DNA from: Alphaproteobacteria bacterium
Lineage (GTDB): Bacteria > Pseudomonadota > Alphaproteobacteria > UBA2966
Reading direction: 5' to 3'
Assembly (NCBI GenBank): GCA_018654745.1
Contig: JABILA010000129.1
Coordinates: 1-64,000 of the forward strand
Length of the DNA stretch: 64,000 nucleotides
Part shown: positions 32,936 to 42,200 of the stretch, one piece after another
How positions within the stretch are numbered: the first letter of the stretch is position 1
How the letters are laid out: the number at the start of each line of letters is the position of its first letter
The notes under the pieces: model-generated
Database searches by the model: none
What the model was told of the DNA's origin: nothing
The model's input: only the letters and a program-made list of their open reading frames with translations
Position numbers and translations under genes: made by a program

Positions 32936-34846
32936 ATGACCACCGAAACGCTTAATTTCCAGGCGGAGACCGCCAAACTTCTGCACATTGTTGCCAACGC
33001 CCTGTACAGCGAAAAGGAAATCTTCCTGCGGGAATTGATATCCAACGCGTCGGACGCTTGCGACAAGCTGCGCTATGCCGCCCTGACGGAACCTGAACTG
33101 ATGGCCGACGACGCCGACCTGCAGGTTACCCTGACAGTGGACGCCGAAGCCAAGACCCTGACCATTGCCGACAATGGCATTGGCATGAACCGGGATGAAT
33201 TGATCGAAAACCTGGGTACGATTGCCCGGTCCGGAACCAGCGCCTTTATGGACAGCCTGACCGGTGAAGACGACAAGGACGTCGCCCTGATTGGCCAATT
33301 TGGTGTCGGCTTCTATTCCGGTTTTGTGGTTTCCAAACTGGTTGACGTGACCAGTCATCGTGCCGGTGAGGAACATGCCTGGACATGGTCATCTGATGGC
33401 CTGGGTGAATTCACCATCACAGAAGCCGAACAGGCCCGTCGCGGCACGACGATTACCCTGCACCTGAAAGACGAAGAAGGCGAATTCCTTGAAGCCCATC
33501 GTCTGCGCAGTGTCGTCAAACGCTATTCCGATCACATTGCCATTCCGGTCATTCTGACAGCGATAGCCGCTGACCCGGTCGAAGGTGAGAACGACGAAGA
33601 AGCCGAAGAGCCGCAGGACGAAAAGCTGAATGAAGCTTCGGCCTTGTGGGCACGCAACAAAAGCGACATTGAAAAAGAACAGTACACAGAATTCTATCAC
33701 CACGTCGCCCATGCCTTTGACGAGCCCTGGTCAACCGTTCACGTCCGGGCTGAAGGCAAGATCGAATACACCATGCTGCTGTTTATTCCCGGCACACCGC
33801 CGTTCGATCTCTTTCATCCGGACCGGGCCAGCAAGCTGAAGCTTTACGTCAAACGCGTGTTTATCACGGACGATTGTGAAAACCTGATCCCGTCCTATCT
33901 GCGCTTCCTGCGTGGTGTGGTGGATTGCGAAGACCTGCCCCTGAATGTCAGTCGCGAGTTGCTGCAAAACAGCCCGGTTCTGAACCACATCAAAAATGCC
34001 CTGACCAAACGCATCCTCAGTGATCTGGAAAAGAAGGCCAAAAAGAAGCCGGAAGACTATGCGGTTTTCTGGAAGAACTTTGGTGCCGTCATGAAAGAAG
34101 GCATCTACGAAGATTACGAACAACGTGAACGCCTGATGAAACTGGCACGCTTCAGATCAACGACCCAGGGCGATGACCTGGTGTCGCTTGAAGATTACGT
34201 CAGCCGCATGAAGGACAAGCAGACGGAAATCTATTACGTCACCGGCGATGATATCGACATGGTCCGCAAAAGCCCTCAGCTGGAGGGCTATGCCGCCCGT
34301 GGCATCGAGGTCATGTTGATGACGGACGCTGTGGATGATTTCTGGGTACGCTCAGTCACTGATTTTGATGGCAAACCCATGAAATCAGTGACCCAGGGCG
34401 GCACAGCCCTGGATGACATCGCACCGGAAGAAAGCTCAGAAGACAAGCCGGAAGCGGCACCCGAAGGTGATACCTCTTCCCTGATCGTGTTGCTGAAACA
34501 GGAACTGGGCGAAGCCGTCAAGGATGTGCGCACCACAGACCGCCTGGCCGAAAGCCCGGTTTGTCTGGTGGCCGATGAAGCCGACATTGATATCAACCTG
34601 GCCAAACTATTAAAAGCCCAGGGACAGGACATGGGGCCAAATACCCGCGTTCTGGAGATTAACCCGCGTCACGACCTGATCAAATCCCTGGCCAAAAGTG
34701 CTGGCGAAGCAGGTGCGACAGACCGCCTGGCGGATGCCGCACATCTTCTGCTCGACCAGGCCCGTATCCTTGAAGGCGACCCGGTCCCCGACCCCGCCGC
34801 CTTTGCCCGTCGCCTGTCCCAGGCCATGAATGCCAAATTTGGCTAA
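32936..34846 (+). CDS. htpG: Chaperone HtpG (Hsp90)
   Basis: 636 residues. The GHKL ATPase N-domain has the conserved SEKEIFLRELISNASDACDK, DNGIGM and GQFGVGFYSGF. The middle domain has LPLNVSRELLQ, and an acidic linker (EGENDEEAEEPQDEK) separates the two. The C-terminal dimerisation domain is present. It is divergent from mdh and closed by an intrinsic terminator. I could not confirm a heat-shock sigma-32 promoter in the 295-bp upstream region. Confidence 0.97.
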   Translation: MTTETLNFQAETAKLLHIVANALYSEKEIFLRELISNASDACDKLRYAALTEPELMADDADLQVTLTVDAEAKTLTIADNGIGMNRDELIENLGTIARSGTSAFMDSLTGEDDKDVALIGQFGVGFYSGFVVSKLVDVTSHRAGEEHAWTWSSDGLGEFTITEAEQARRGTTITLHLKDEEGEFLEAHRLRSVVKRYSDHIAIPVILTAIAADPVEGENDEEAEEPQDEKLNEASALWARNKSDIEKEQYTEFYHHVAHAFDEPWSTVHVRAEGKIEYTMLLFIPGTPPFDLFHPDRASKLKLYVKRVFITDDCENLIPSYLRFLRGVVDCEDLPLNVSRELLQNSPVLNHIKNALTKRILSDLEKKAKKKPEDYAVFWKNFGAVMKEGIYEDYEQRERLMKLARFRSTTQGDDLVSLEDYVSRMKDKQTEIYYVTGDDIDMVRKSPQLEGYAARGIEVMLMTDAVDDFWVRSVTDFDGKPMKSVTQGGTALDDIAPEESSEDKPEAAPEGDTSSLIVLLKQELGEAVKDVRTTDRLAESPVCLVADEADIDINLAKLLKAQGQDMGPNTRVLEINPRHDLIKSLAKSAGEAGATDRLADAAHLLLDQARILEGDPVPDPAAFARRLSQAMNAKFG

Positions 34847-34871
34847 ACGGCAGAAATAGAACAAAATCAAA

Positions 34872-34899
34872 GGCCTGCCTTCCCGGCGGGTCTTTTTTT
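34872..34899 (+). terminator. Intrinsic terminator after htpG
   Basis: GGCCTGCC, loop TTCCC, GGCGGGTC (with two G-T pairs) followed by seven T. Located 26 bp after the stop codon. Confidence 0.88.
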
Positions 34900-35077
34900 G
34901 TGGAGATTATACGTTTTATGCTTGTATTTATGTTTTATACGTGTATCCTGCTGATGAATGCAGTGACATCATTGCTCCAAATTTTGGCAGGTGGCTTTTT
35001 TCTTTCGAAACTGAAATTAGCTCTCTAAACCCTGAATATATACATTGACGTACAAAAACCCTTAGATTGAATTCCTC

Positions 35078-35827
35078 ATGAGAACACTGATAATTAGTAA
35101 TATTTTCAAAACCATCAGGTTGATGTTTTTTGCCATTGTTCCTGGTCTGTACCTCATTGCATCAGGAAGAAAACTTGCAGGCTTTGCAATGCTGTTTATA
35201 CCAGCTTTGCTGGCACTATTTGCTTCAATTATTGAGTTTGAAAAGGACCTGTTTTTTTACGAATATATGAATGTTGGGACCGTGATTTTTATGATCTTCC
35301 AAACAATCAACATTGGAATAGTGGCTCTCAGCCTCAAAGCAACATACTCACAGTCAATAAGCCTTACCCAAATTCTTTTCGGCCTTTTCTTTCTTTTTGC
35401 AGGTTATTTTCCAATAGATTCTCCGGCTGAAACAATCGGCAGGATTTTTATCACGAACAACGAACTATGTCCCTACTTTTGCAGTGGTGATTTGATTGCT
35501 TATTCCGTCATTGCAGACCCCACCCAAATCAAATCGAAATCGAGCTTGATCCTGGAAAATGATCATTTTGCGACGTTTGCATTCGTTGTTGACTTGCCGG
35601 GAGACATAATCTGCAAGGATGGTAACTGGAATTACTTTCCAGATGATCCTTCGGTCAATTGTTGGGAAATGATCACATTGTCAAAAGGACATTTTCGCGT
35701 TGTAACCCTGGAAAATGGTGTGAGCGTAACACGAATCGTGGCCACAGATGAAATAGCAGGACATGCCCCTGTGGTTGTCGGAAACGAGACCGATTTCTTT
35801 GCTAAATTAATGACCTGGTTATGGTAG
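35078..35827 (+). CDS. Polytopic membrane protein with degenerate S26-like domain and CPxFC motif (second copy)
   Basis: 249 residues. Hydrophobic spans lie near 13-30, 33-52, 65-85 and 95-112; the first reads FFAIVPGLYLIASGRK, as in the copy at 754-1638. The soluble domain has C131-P-x-F-C135..D138 (LCPYFCSGDLIAY) and FVVDLPGDIICKDG (170-182), a close match to the signal peptidase box RVVGLPGD. Glu129 stands where the catalytic Ser should be and Ala168 where the Lys should be. The gene is AT-rich relative to its neighbours, with no clear Shine-Dalgarno. It starts about 180 bp after the htpG terminator and precedes a calcium-binding repeat protein. Confidence 0.78.
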   Translation: MRTLIISNIFKTIRLMFFAIVPGLYLIASGRKLAGFAMLFIPALLALFASIIEFEKDLFFYEYMNVGTVIFMIFQTINIGIVALSLKATYSQSISLTQILFGLFFLFAGYFPIDSPAETIGRIFITNNELCPYFCSGDLIAYSVIADPTQIKSKSSLILENDHFATFAFVVDLPGDIICKDGNWNYFPDDPSVNCWEMITLSKGHFRVVTLENGVSVTRIVATDEIAGHAPVVVGNETDFFAKLMTWLW

Positions 35828-35920
35828 CGAATACATATAGTTATTTCGCCAATTATTTCCTGTGACACCAACAAGACAAACCAAACAGCAACTGCCTTTA
35901 AGGCGATTATTTTTCTACCT

Positions 35921-35953
35921 GGAGAATGTTAAATGAGTAACAATAACGACTAA
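35921..35953 (+). promoter_or_regulatory. Strong RBS and ATG followed by an in-frame TAA
   Basis: GGAGA at 35921-35925 lies 7 nt before ATG 35933. This ATG is in frame with the large gene at 35993-37441, but codon 7 is TAA (35951-35953). After the stop the frame stays open without a break. This marks either a nonsense-disrupted start or a six-codon leader peptide. Confidence 0.7.
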
Positions 35954-35992
35954 TTACCAGGGACTTCAGATGTACTTGGCAACGGCCTGAGT

Positions 35993-37441
35993 TTGGGTGG
36001 AACATCCCCTCAAACTTCGTTGCTTACGGAGCCGAAGCCCGAAGTGCAACTGGCCAGGGTCTTCGGCAGACCCACGCCCGGCCCGAAACCGACTGGAAAA
36101 CCTGGCAATCCCGCTCCCAAACCCGCCAACGATAACAGAACACATTTTGAAAGATTGCGGGATGAGATGGGCCTTCCAGCCAACAGAAATCGCACTCCTG
36201 CCGAAAAGAACCTGGAAAGAGCCAGGAAGGCCAAAGATTTAGTCGATCTGATAAATGAAATTTTCGGCCCAAAGAATGAAGACGACATCGATCAAATTGA
36301 TACAAATTCCTATTGGAGTTCAGCTGCCAAAGGTATGGGCGCGACTGGTGGATCAGGTGGGGGCTACGCCAAATCTACAGCTGAAGCTCAATACAATGCT
36401 GCCCAAGGCGGTCCATCAGATGGATTCACTGGCAGTCAATCTTTCGCAAATACTGCAGAAAATGGCTGGGGTGCGACAGGTGGTTCTGGCGGCGGTGATG
36501 CCGAGTCACAAGCGGAAGCAGACTACAACGCAGCACAAGGCGGCCCATCTGATCCCAATGGTGGAAGCAATTCGTCTGCCAGCTCTTCTGATAGTGACTA
36601 TGGTGATGGCCAGGACTGGGGTGGTGTGGATTTTGGCGACTGGGGCTTCCCCGTCGTGCTCGATCTCAATAATGACGGCATTCAAATCATCCCTCTCTCC
36701 CACTCCACTGCCCGGTTTGATATTGCGGGCACGGGTTCACGACAAGTGCTGGCCTGGCCGGGGCCAGACGAAGGAATATTTGTTTATGACCGGGATGGGG
36801 ATCGTCTGATTTCGCACAAAGACGAAATCGCCTTCAAGGATTATCTGGCGACGGCCGAAACCGATCTGGAAGGGCTGGCCTGGTTTGATCAGCTGGCCCA
36901 GGGCGGCAATGAAGACGGGATACTGGATGAACGAGATGCGGCGTGGGGCGCTTTCGGGGTCTGGCGTGATCTGGACCAGGACGGGGAGACCGATGAAGGT
37001 GAATTGCAGATGACTGGTGAAGGAGGCCTCAAATCACTGAACCTGACATCTGATCATCAGGCACAGGATGCCGGACCGGATGTTAAGATTTTTGGCAAAA
37101 GTACATATGAATATCTCGATGCGAACGGGGATGTACAAACGGGCCGGTCCTATGACACTGCGCTGCGTCATGTTGATGATACTTATCCCAAACGCCTTGG
37201 CGAGAAACTGTATCTGGCTGCGGGTTTAACTCGACACGGGTTTCCGCCCCTGGTTCGACGTGACGGGCAAGACCTGCACATCGGTGAAATGATGTACCCC
37301 GAATATGATTATAACGAAGACATTCATGAACTGTGGCCGAACTGGGCTGTCCGCCGGATCAGGCAAATATGTACTCAACGCTGCGCGCGCATACCAACAT
37401 TGGATGAATATAATAGCGGCCAACGATACAGGATTTACTGA
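35993..37441 (+). CDS. EF-hand/RTX-type calcium-binding exoprotein, probably start-disrupted
   Basis: 482 residues if translated from TTG 35993, which has no Shine-Dalgarno; the natural start is more likely ATG 35933, cut by TAA at codon 7. A Pro-rich N-terminus is followed by two near-identical 27-residue Gly/Ser/Ala repeats (DNA 36341-36421 and 36473-36553). Residues about 218-350 show PVVLDLNNDGIQIIPL, VYDRDGDRLISHKDEI and WRDLDQDGETDEGEL: Asp-rich calcium loops of the type seen in large secreted RTX or polymorphic-toxin-like proteins. No signal peptide. The C-terminus (WAVRRIRQICTQRCARIPTL) is not recognised. Secretion and toxicity are inference only. Confidence 0.65.
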   Translation: MGGTSPQTSLLTEPKPEVQLARVFGRPTPGPKPTGKPGNPAPKPANDNRTHFERLRDEMGLPANRNRTPAEKNLERARKAKDLVDLINEIFGPKNEDDIDQIDTNSYWSSAAKGMGATGGSGGGYAKSTAEAQYNAAQGGPSDGFTGSQSFANTAENGWGATGGSGGGDAESQAEADYNAAQGGPSDPNGGSNSSASSSDSDYGDGQDWGGVDFGDWGFPVVLDLNNDGIQIIPLSHSTARFDIAGTGSRQVLAWPGPDEGIFVYDRDGDRLISHKDEIAFKDYLATAETDLEGLAWFDQLAQGGNEDGILDERDAAWGAFGVWRDLDQDGETDEGELQMTGEGGLKSLNLTSDHQAQDAGPDVKIFGKSTYEYLDANGDVQTGRSYDTALRHVDDTYPKRLGEKLYLAAGLTRHGFPPLVRRDGQDLHIGEMMYPEYDYNEDIHELWPNWAVRRIRQICTQRCARIPTLDEYNSGQRYRIY

Positions 37442-37460
37442 TTTTCCCGGCCAGGGCGTT

Positions 37461-38153
37461 TTAGTTTTGGCCAGATACGCCCTGGAAGCCGCGAAAGTCC
37501 GAAAATTCATCAACGGCGACACGTTCTGTTTCCAGACTGTTCACCGGTGCCGACATGTCTGCATAGCCCATGGACATACCGCTGGCGAGTTGTTCGGTAT
37601 CATCCAGATCCAAAACGTCGTGCATCAAGTCGGCATAGTGTAAAAAAGCTCCCTGCGGACAGGTATCTAGGCCTTCCTGTTTGGCCACCAGCATGACATT
37701 TTGCATGAGCATGCCCAGGTCCAGCCAGCTGGCCTGGCTGAGGTCGCGGTCGACGACAAAAAACAAACCAACTGGCGCGCCAAAAAATTCATAGTTGCGA
37801 CCGTGCTGGGCCCACATGGCAGACTTGTCGCCTTTTTCAATGCCCAGCAAGCCGTACATATCAAAGCCCACCTTGCGACGACGTGACAGATAGGGTTCGG
37901 CATATCGGCGCGGCATTTTGGTCTCTTCCGGCTTCGCCGCTTTGGCTTCTTCCAGGCGATAGTCCATGATCGCCTTTGTCACTTTCGCCTGTTCTTCACC
38001 GGCGACAACAACGACTTTCCAGGGCTGGGTGTTGGTACCCGAAGGCGCGCGCGAAGCTATTTCAAGAACACGGTGAACCTGGTCCCGGGAAACGGGGTCT
38101 GGCAAAAATTCACGCATCGAGCGACGGCTGGCAATCGCATCATCCAAATTCAT
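37461..38153 (-). CDS. Nitroreductase family protein
   Basis: 230 residues, FMN-dependent nitroreductase fold. The N-terminal FMN-binding RRSMREFLPDPVSRDQV and RAPSGTNTQPWKVVVV are typical, as is the C-terminal MSMGYAD. It reduces nitroaromatics or quinones with NAD(P)H; the substrate is unknown. It is convergent with the calcium-binding protein gene, whose stop lies 20 bp away. An inverted repeat lies just upstream of its start. Confidence 0.92.
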   Translation of the reverse strand: MNLDDAIASRRSMREFLPDPVSRDQVHRVLEIASRAPSGTNTQPWKVVVVAGEEQAKVTKAIMDYRLEEAKAAKPEETKMPRRYAEPYLSRRRKVGFDMYGLLGIEKGDKSAMWAQHGRNYEFFGAPVGLFFVVDRDLSQASWLDLGMLMQNVMLVAKQEGLDTCPQGAFLHYADLMHDVLDLDDTEQLASGMSMGYADMSAPVNSLETERVAVDEFSDFRGFQGVSGQN

Positions 38154-38179
38154 ATTTCCATGTCCGCTAAATTTATGGC

Positions 38180-38200
38180 GATTCCGGTTTAATCGGAATC
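38180..38200. promoter_or_regulatory. Inverted-repeat operator candidate upstream of nitroreductase
   Basis: GATTCCG-N7-CGGAATC, perfect 7-bp arms, 27 bp before the nitroreductase ATG. The size and spacing suit a dimeric redox- or xenobiotic-sensing repressor, but no regulator gene is next to it. Confidence 0.4.
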
Positions 38201-38313
38201 ACTCTGGTCTGTTCAGGTCAGGTTCTGCCTATATTAGAGCGCCTGGAAACAAACCCTGCAATCGGTCTTTGAAAATAGAATGAAGACTCCCTGGAGTTAA
38301 ACGCTCATCGCAG

Positions 38314-39042
38314 CTAGTTGAGCCAGTGGCGGGCGGCTGCCAGGACAGGCCCTTGCCCTTTCGACTGGACCACAATCACGTATCCGTCGCGCTTTGCCAT
38401 TGAAATGTCATCGTGACGAATTTCAAAAGATCGCGCGCCCCCGTCCCAGCGCCCTAACAGGTGCACATCACGTACAACATTGGTATAGGCTAGTTTATTA
38501 CCGCTGTTCTCGCCGCGTTGAACCGCGACATCGTGACGACGGTCTATGGCGAACAACCAGGCTTCACAGGGGCCGTTCCGGGCGCCGATTACGTCCAGTT
38601 TTAAAACACCCCCGGCGTCCTGAACCTTGATCAGGGTATCATTGGTATGTTGACTTTTTGCCTGGCTGATTGCCGACCGAAGCCCGCGTTCATCCGAGCC
38701 CACGATATGCTTCTGGCCGTCGATAACCAGTTGAGGCGTATAAACATTCCGCTGACCAAGGGATTTGGCATAGTCATATTGCCGGGCCGTCGTCACCTTG
38801 CTGGCGAACGTATCTTTCCAACCAATATAGTCCCAGTAATCAACATGAAAACTCAGCGGAATAACGTCATCTGCACCGGCATAATTGCCCAGAATCTGAT
38901 CCGCAGGGGGACATGAGGAACAGCCCTGGCTGGTGAATAGTTCCAGCACAACAGGTGATTTACCGGCGGCAATCGCAGGCAATGCGATTAAGCTTGCGAA
39001 AATCAGAATCAGGGCAGCTAGGCGGGAGAACGGCAACGTCAT
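38314..39042 (-). CDS. DUF1223 thioredoxin-like exported protein
   Basis: 242 residues. A signal peptide (residues 1-26, ending LPAIAAG) is followed by VVLELFTSQGCSSCPPAD with a CxxC motif at C41/C44, and YTPQLVIDGQ. These are hallmarks of DUF1223, a periplasmic thioredoxin-fold family of unknown role. In many alphaproteobacteria it lies near acnA; here the kinase and two small genes lie between. Confidence 0.92.
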   Translation of the reverse strand: MTLPFSRLAALILIFASLIALPAIAAGKSPVVLELFTSQGCSSCPPADQILGNYAGADDVIPLSFHVDYWDYIGWKDTFASKVTTARQYDYAKSLGQRNVYTPQLVIDGQKHIVGSDERGLRSAISQAKSQHTNDTLIKVQDAGGVLKLDVIGARNGPCEAWLFAIDRRHDVAVQRGENSGNKLAYTNVVRDVHLLGRWDGGARSFEIRHDDISMAKRDGYVIVVQSKGQGPVLAAARHWLN

Positions 39043-39206
39043 GTTTCCAATCCGGAAAAGAGCGAACCGGCAAATCAGTTTTTCATAAATGCGGGTTCAG
39101 GAAACCTGAGTCATAAGCCAAAGAATTTGGCGGCGCGAATCACGTTCGGGTGACAAGTTAGTGAGCACTCGGCATCGATACCTTGCAGGTATTTAAAATT
39201 GCCAGT

Positions 39207-42200
39207 TTACGCTTCATTTGCCTGACAGGATTGATTGACAGCAAGTGGTAGTTCAATCCAGAAAGTCGTGCCATCGCCAACATTGTCCTGCATGCCGATC
39301 TTTCCGTTCATATGCAGGACAAGGTCCTTGGTGACCACCAGGCCAATACCCGTGCCTTCAATGCCGGAATTCTCCGCCCCCAGACGACTGAACGGTTTGA
39401 ATAACTGATCCTGTTTGTCTTTCGAAATACCATAGCCTGTATCAGATACGATGATCCGGAGCATATCATCTGAACTGTTTTCCATACGGATTTCAACACT
39501 GCCGCCTGGCCGGTTATATTTCACTGCGTTCGACATCAGGTTAATCATCACCTGACGGGTCCTGGTATGATCTGCCCTGATTAATGTCGTCGGTGAGGCC
39601 TGATTTGAGATGGCAATATGAATGCCGCTGTCTTCGGCCATACCGGAAACAAGCGAAATACATTCCTCAATGATTTCGACGGGAGATACGTCCTCAATTT
39701 CCAGATCAACTATCCCGGCTTCGATCTTGGAGAGGTCAAGAATGTCATTGACCAGTTCCAACAGATGTCGGCCGCCCTTCAAAATCTGGTCGACACTATC
39801 CTGTTGATCCGGGTCAAACATTTCCGCCGCATCCAGTTGCAGCATTTGCCCAAAACCCAAAATGGCGTTCAAGGGTGTCCGCAGTTCATGGCTCATGGAT
39901 GACAGGAAATCGGACTTGGCCCTGTTCGCCTTTTCCTGCTCACCAATTGCGTTTTCAAGAGCCAGCTGGTTATTCCGCAGATCGGAAATATCACTGACAA
40001 GCGCGAACATGCCATTGCGCGCACCCGTTTCGTCGTTCAGCGGTGTCGCGCTAAAGAGGCAGGACATGGTATCTCCATGGGCGTTGGCCAGATCAACTTC
40101 AAAAGTATCTGCCAGTCCGAGAGAGAGTTTTTCCTTCAGCAAGTCCTGCAAATCATTGTTGGAATGCCCCAGGATTTGTTCAACCGACGCCCCCGTCGTG
40201 TCACCCGCCTGGACACCAAGTATTGTCGCCATGCGTGGGTTAACTTCAATCGTGCGTCCATCATTGTCAAAGCGCCAGTAGCCTTGAGACGTCGTGGTCA
40301 AAATCTCGGTTAACTCGTTCGCCGTTTTCTTGAGGATATCCTCGCTGTTTCGCTGTCGTGTTATATCTGTATATTTTGCGACATAACCGCCGGCAGGAAG
40401 TGGAAAGCGATGGATTTCGATGATCCGGTCGTCCAGCAGCATGACTTCTTCGCTCGCGTGCCGGTCAGCGGCTTTGACCACATCAAGCTGATGATCGGCA
40501 AGAGCCTCGATATCCCCCTCACCGAACGCCCCTGATTTTGCCAGATGCTTGAGCAAGAGACGCATGGGAGCACCCGGCGCAACGGTTTCTTCCGGTGGGC
40601 GATACCAAAAATCAAGACACTTGGCGCTGTGAGCGACGAGTTTAAAATCGGCATCCCAGACAACAAAACCCTGATCGATAGAATCCATCGTAGTCTGAAG
40701 AATACGGGTTTTACCCATCAGCTCGAGCCGGTTTGATTCCAGCGTGTACTCTGTCTTTTTTCTCTCGGTGATGTCTCTGATCACATAGCCAACATAGCGT
40801 TGATGCTCGCCAGTCCAGGCCGTTGCGGTCAATTCCATTGGAAACTCAGAGCCGTCATTTTTCAACCCGAAAATCTCCAGAGGCTCGGAGACCTGCGTTC
40901 TGTTGCTTTCGCCGGAAGTTTCCAGATGCAGAGAAACAATTTGGTCATGATATCGTGCCGGGAAAAACTGGGTGACGGGCAAGCCGATAATATCGTTTGT
41001 ATCCCGTCCAAATATATGTTCGGCACCCCGGTTCCAGAACAAAATTCGATCATTACCGTCTGTCGTCACAATTGCATCATTGAGACTTTCAAAAATAGCA
41101 TGAGAGCGCTGCTCACTCGTCCTCTTTTGTTTGACAATTTCTCTCACCTTGCGTGTACGGTTACACCGCGACTCCAGAGAAAGAACGAATATGTTCGGGT
41201 CGACGGGCAAGACCAGGACATCGTCGCCACTGGCTCTCAAGGTCAATAGCTGTTCTTTTTCCAATGGTGCATCAGAGAAAAAGACGATTGGAATTCTGGC
41301 CAGGTCATCGCTGCATTGACGAACCATGGAAGCAAGTTCATTCCCCGTGCAATCAGGCAGCCAGGTGCTCAGAAGGATCACCTCAGGCATTCTGGATTTC
41401 AGGGCTTCCAGAATGTCACCGGGATCTGCCACCAGATGCCCGGACATATTTGTTTCGCGCAACATGTCGCCAAAAAGTGCAGCCGTCTCGGCATTTGCGC
41501 CGACAATCAAGACTTCGCTCTTTTTGGTTCGCTCAACTTCTGTCAGGCGATAAATAGTTTCGACGAGGTGCGTAATATTGACAGGTTTGACAACATAGCC
41601 GTCTCCGCCACCCCGGACCGCTTCTATTCGTGCAGCGAAATCGTCTCGGGCCGTCGTAAACACCACGGGAACATTCAATTCGCCTTTGTCCCGCATCATG
41701 CGAACAAAGTGCAATCCGGCATCACGGTCCTGCCCGATCATAATATCCATCAACACAAGATCAGGTGACGACGGCAAACCAAAATCTATTTCCTCAAGTT
41801 CCTTTGGTTCTTGCGCGTTCAGGACCCGAAAGCCGAGGTTGACCAGGCGGAGTTGCAACGCCTCTGCCTGCATGAGGTCGTCTTCAACCAGCAAGATGGT
41901 TATCATCTCTTCCTGAACATTTCCCTTGGCTGATAAATCCTGCGAAGGCGTAATCATCGCCGCCATTTCGACCGAGTTCTTGTCGGCATCGACCGCGGCT
42001 GCGATGTCATCAAACAGGTTTTTCACAAGAATTACCTGGGGCAAGTCAACGACTGCACCTGCCGACCGCAAGCGATCACATTCCAGTTCCAGCTTCCTGG
42101 CCGTCTCGTGTGTTTTGTTGAAGGAAAATGTGCCCGAAATACCTGTAAGCTTGTGAACCAAAGCTTCCAGGGCCTGTACGTGAGGCAAACATTCTTCTGT

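Noticed and set aside
39092-39112. Hairpin GGTTCAGG-AAA-CCTGAGTC as kinase terminator
   Set aside because: It relies on wobble pairs, lies about 95 bp beyond the kinase stop and has no T run.
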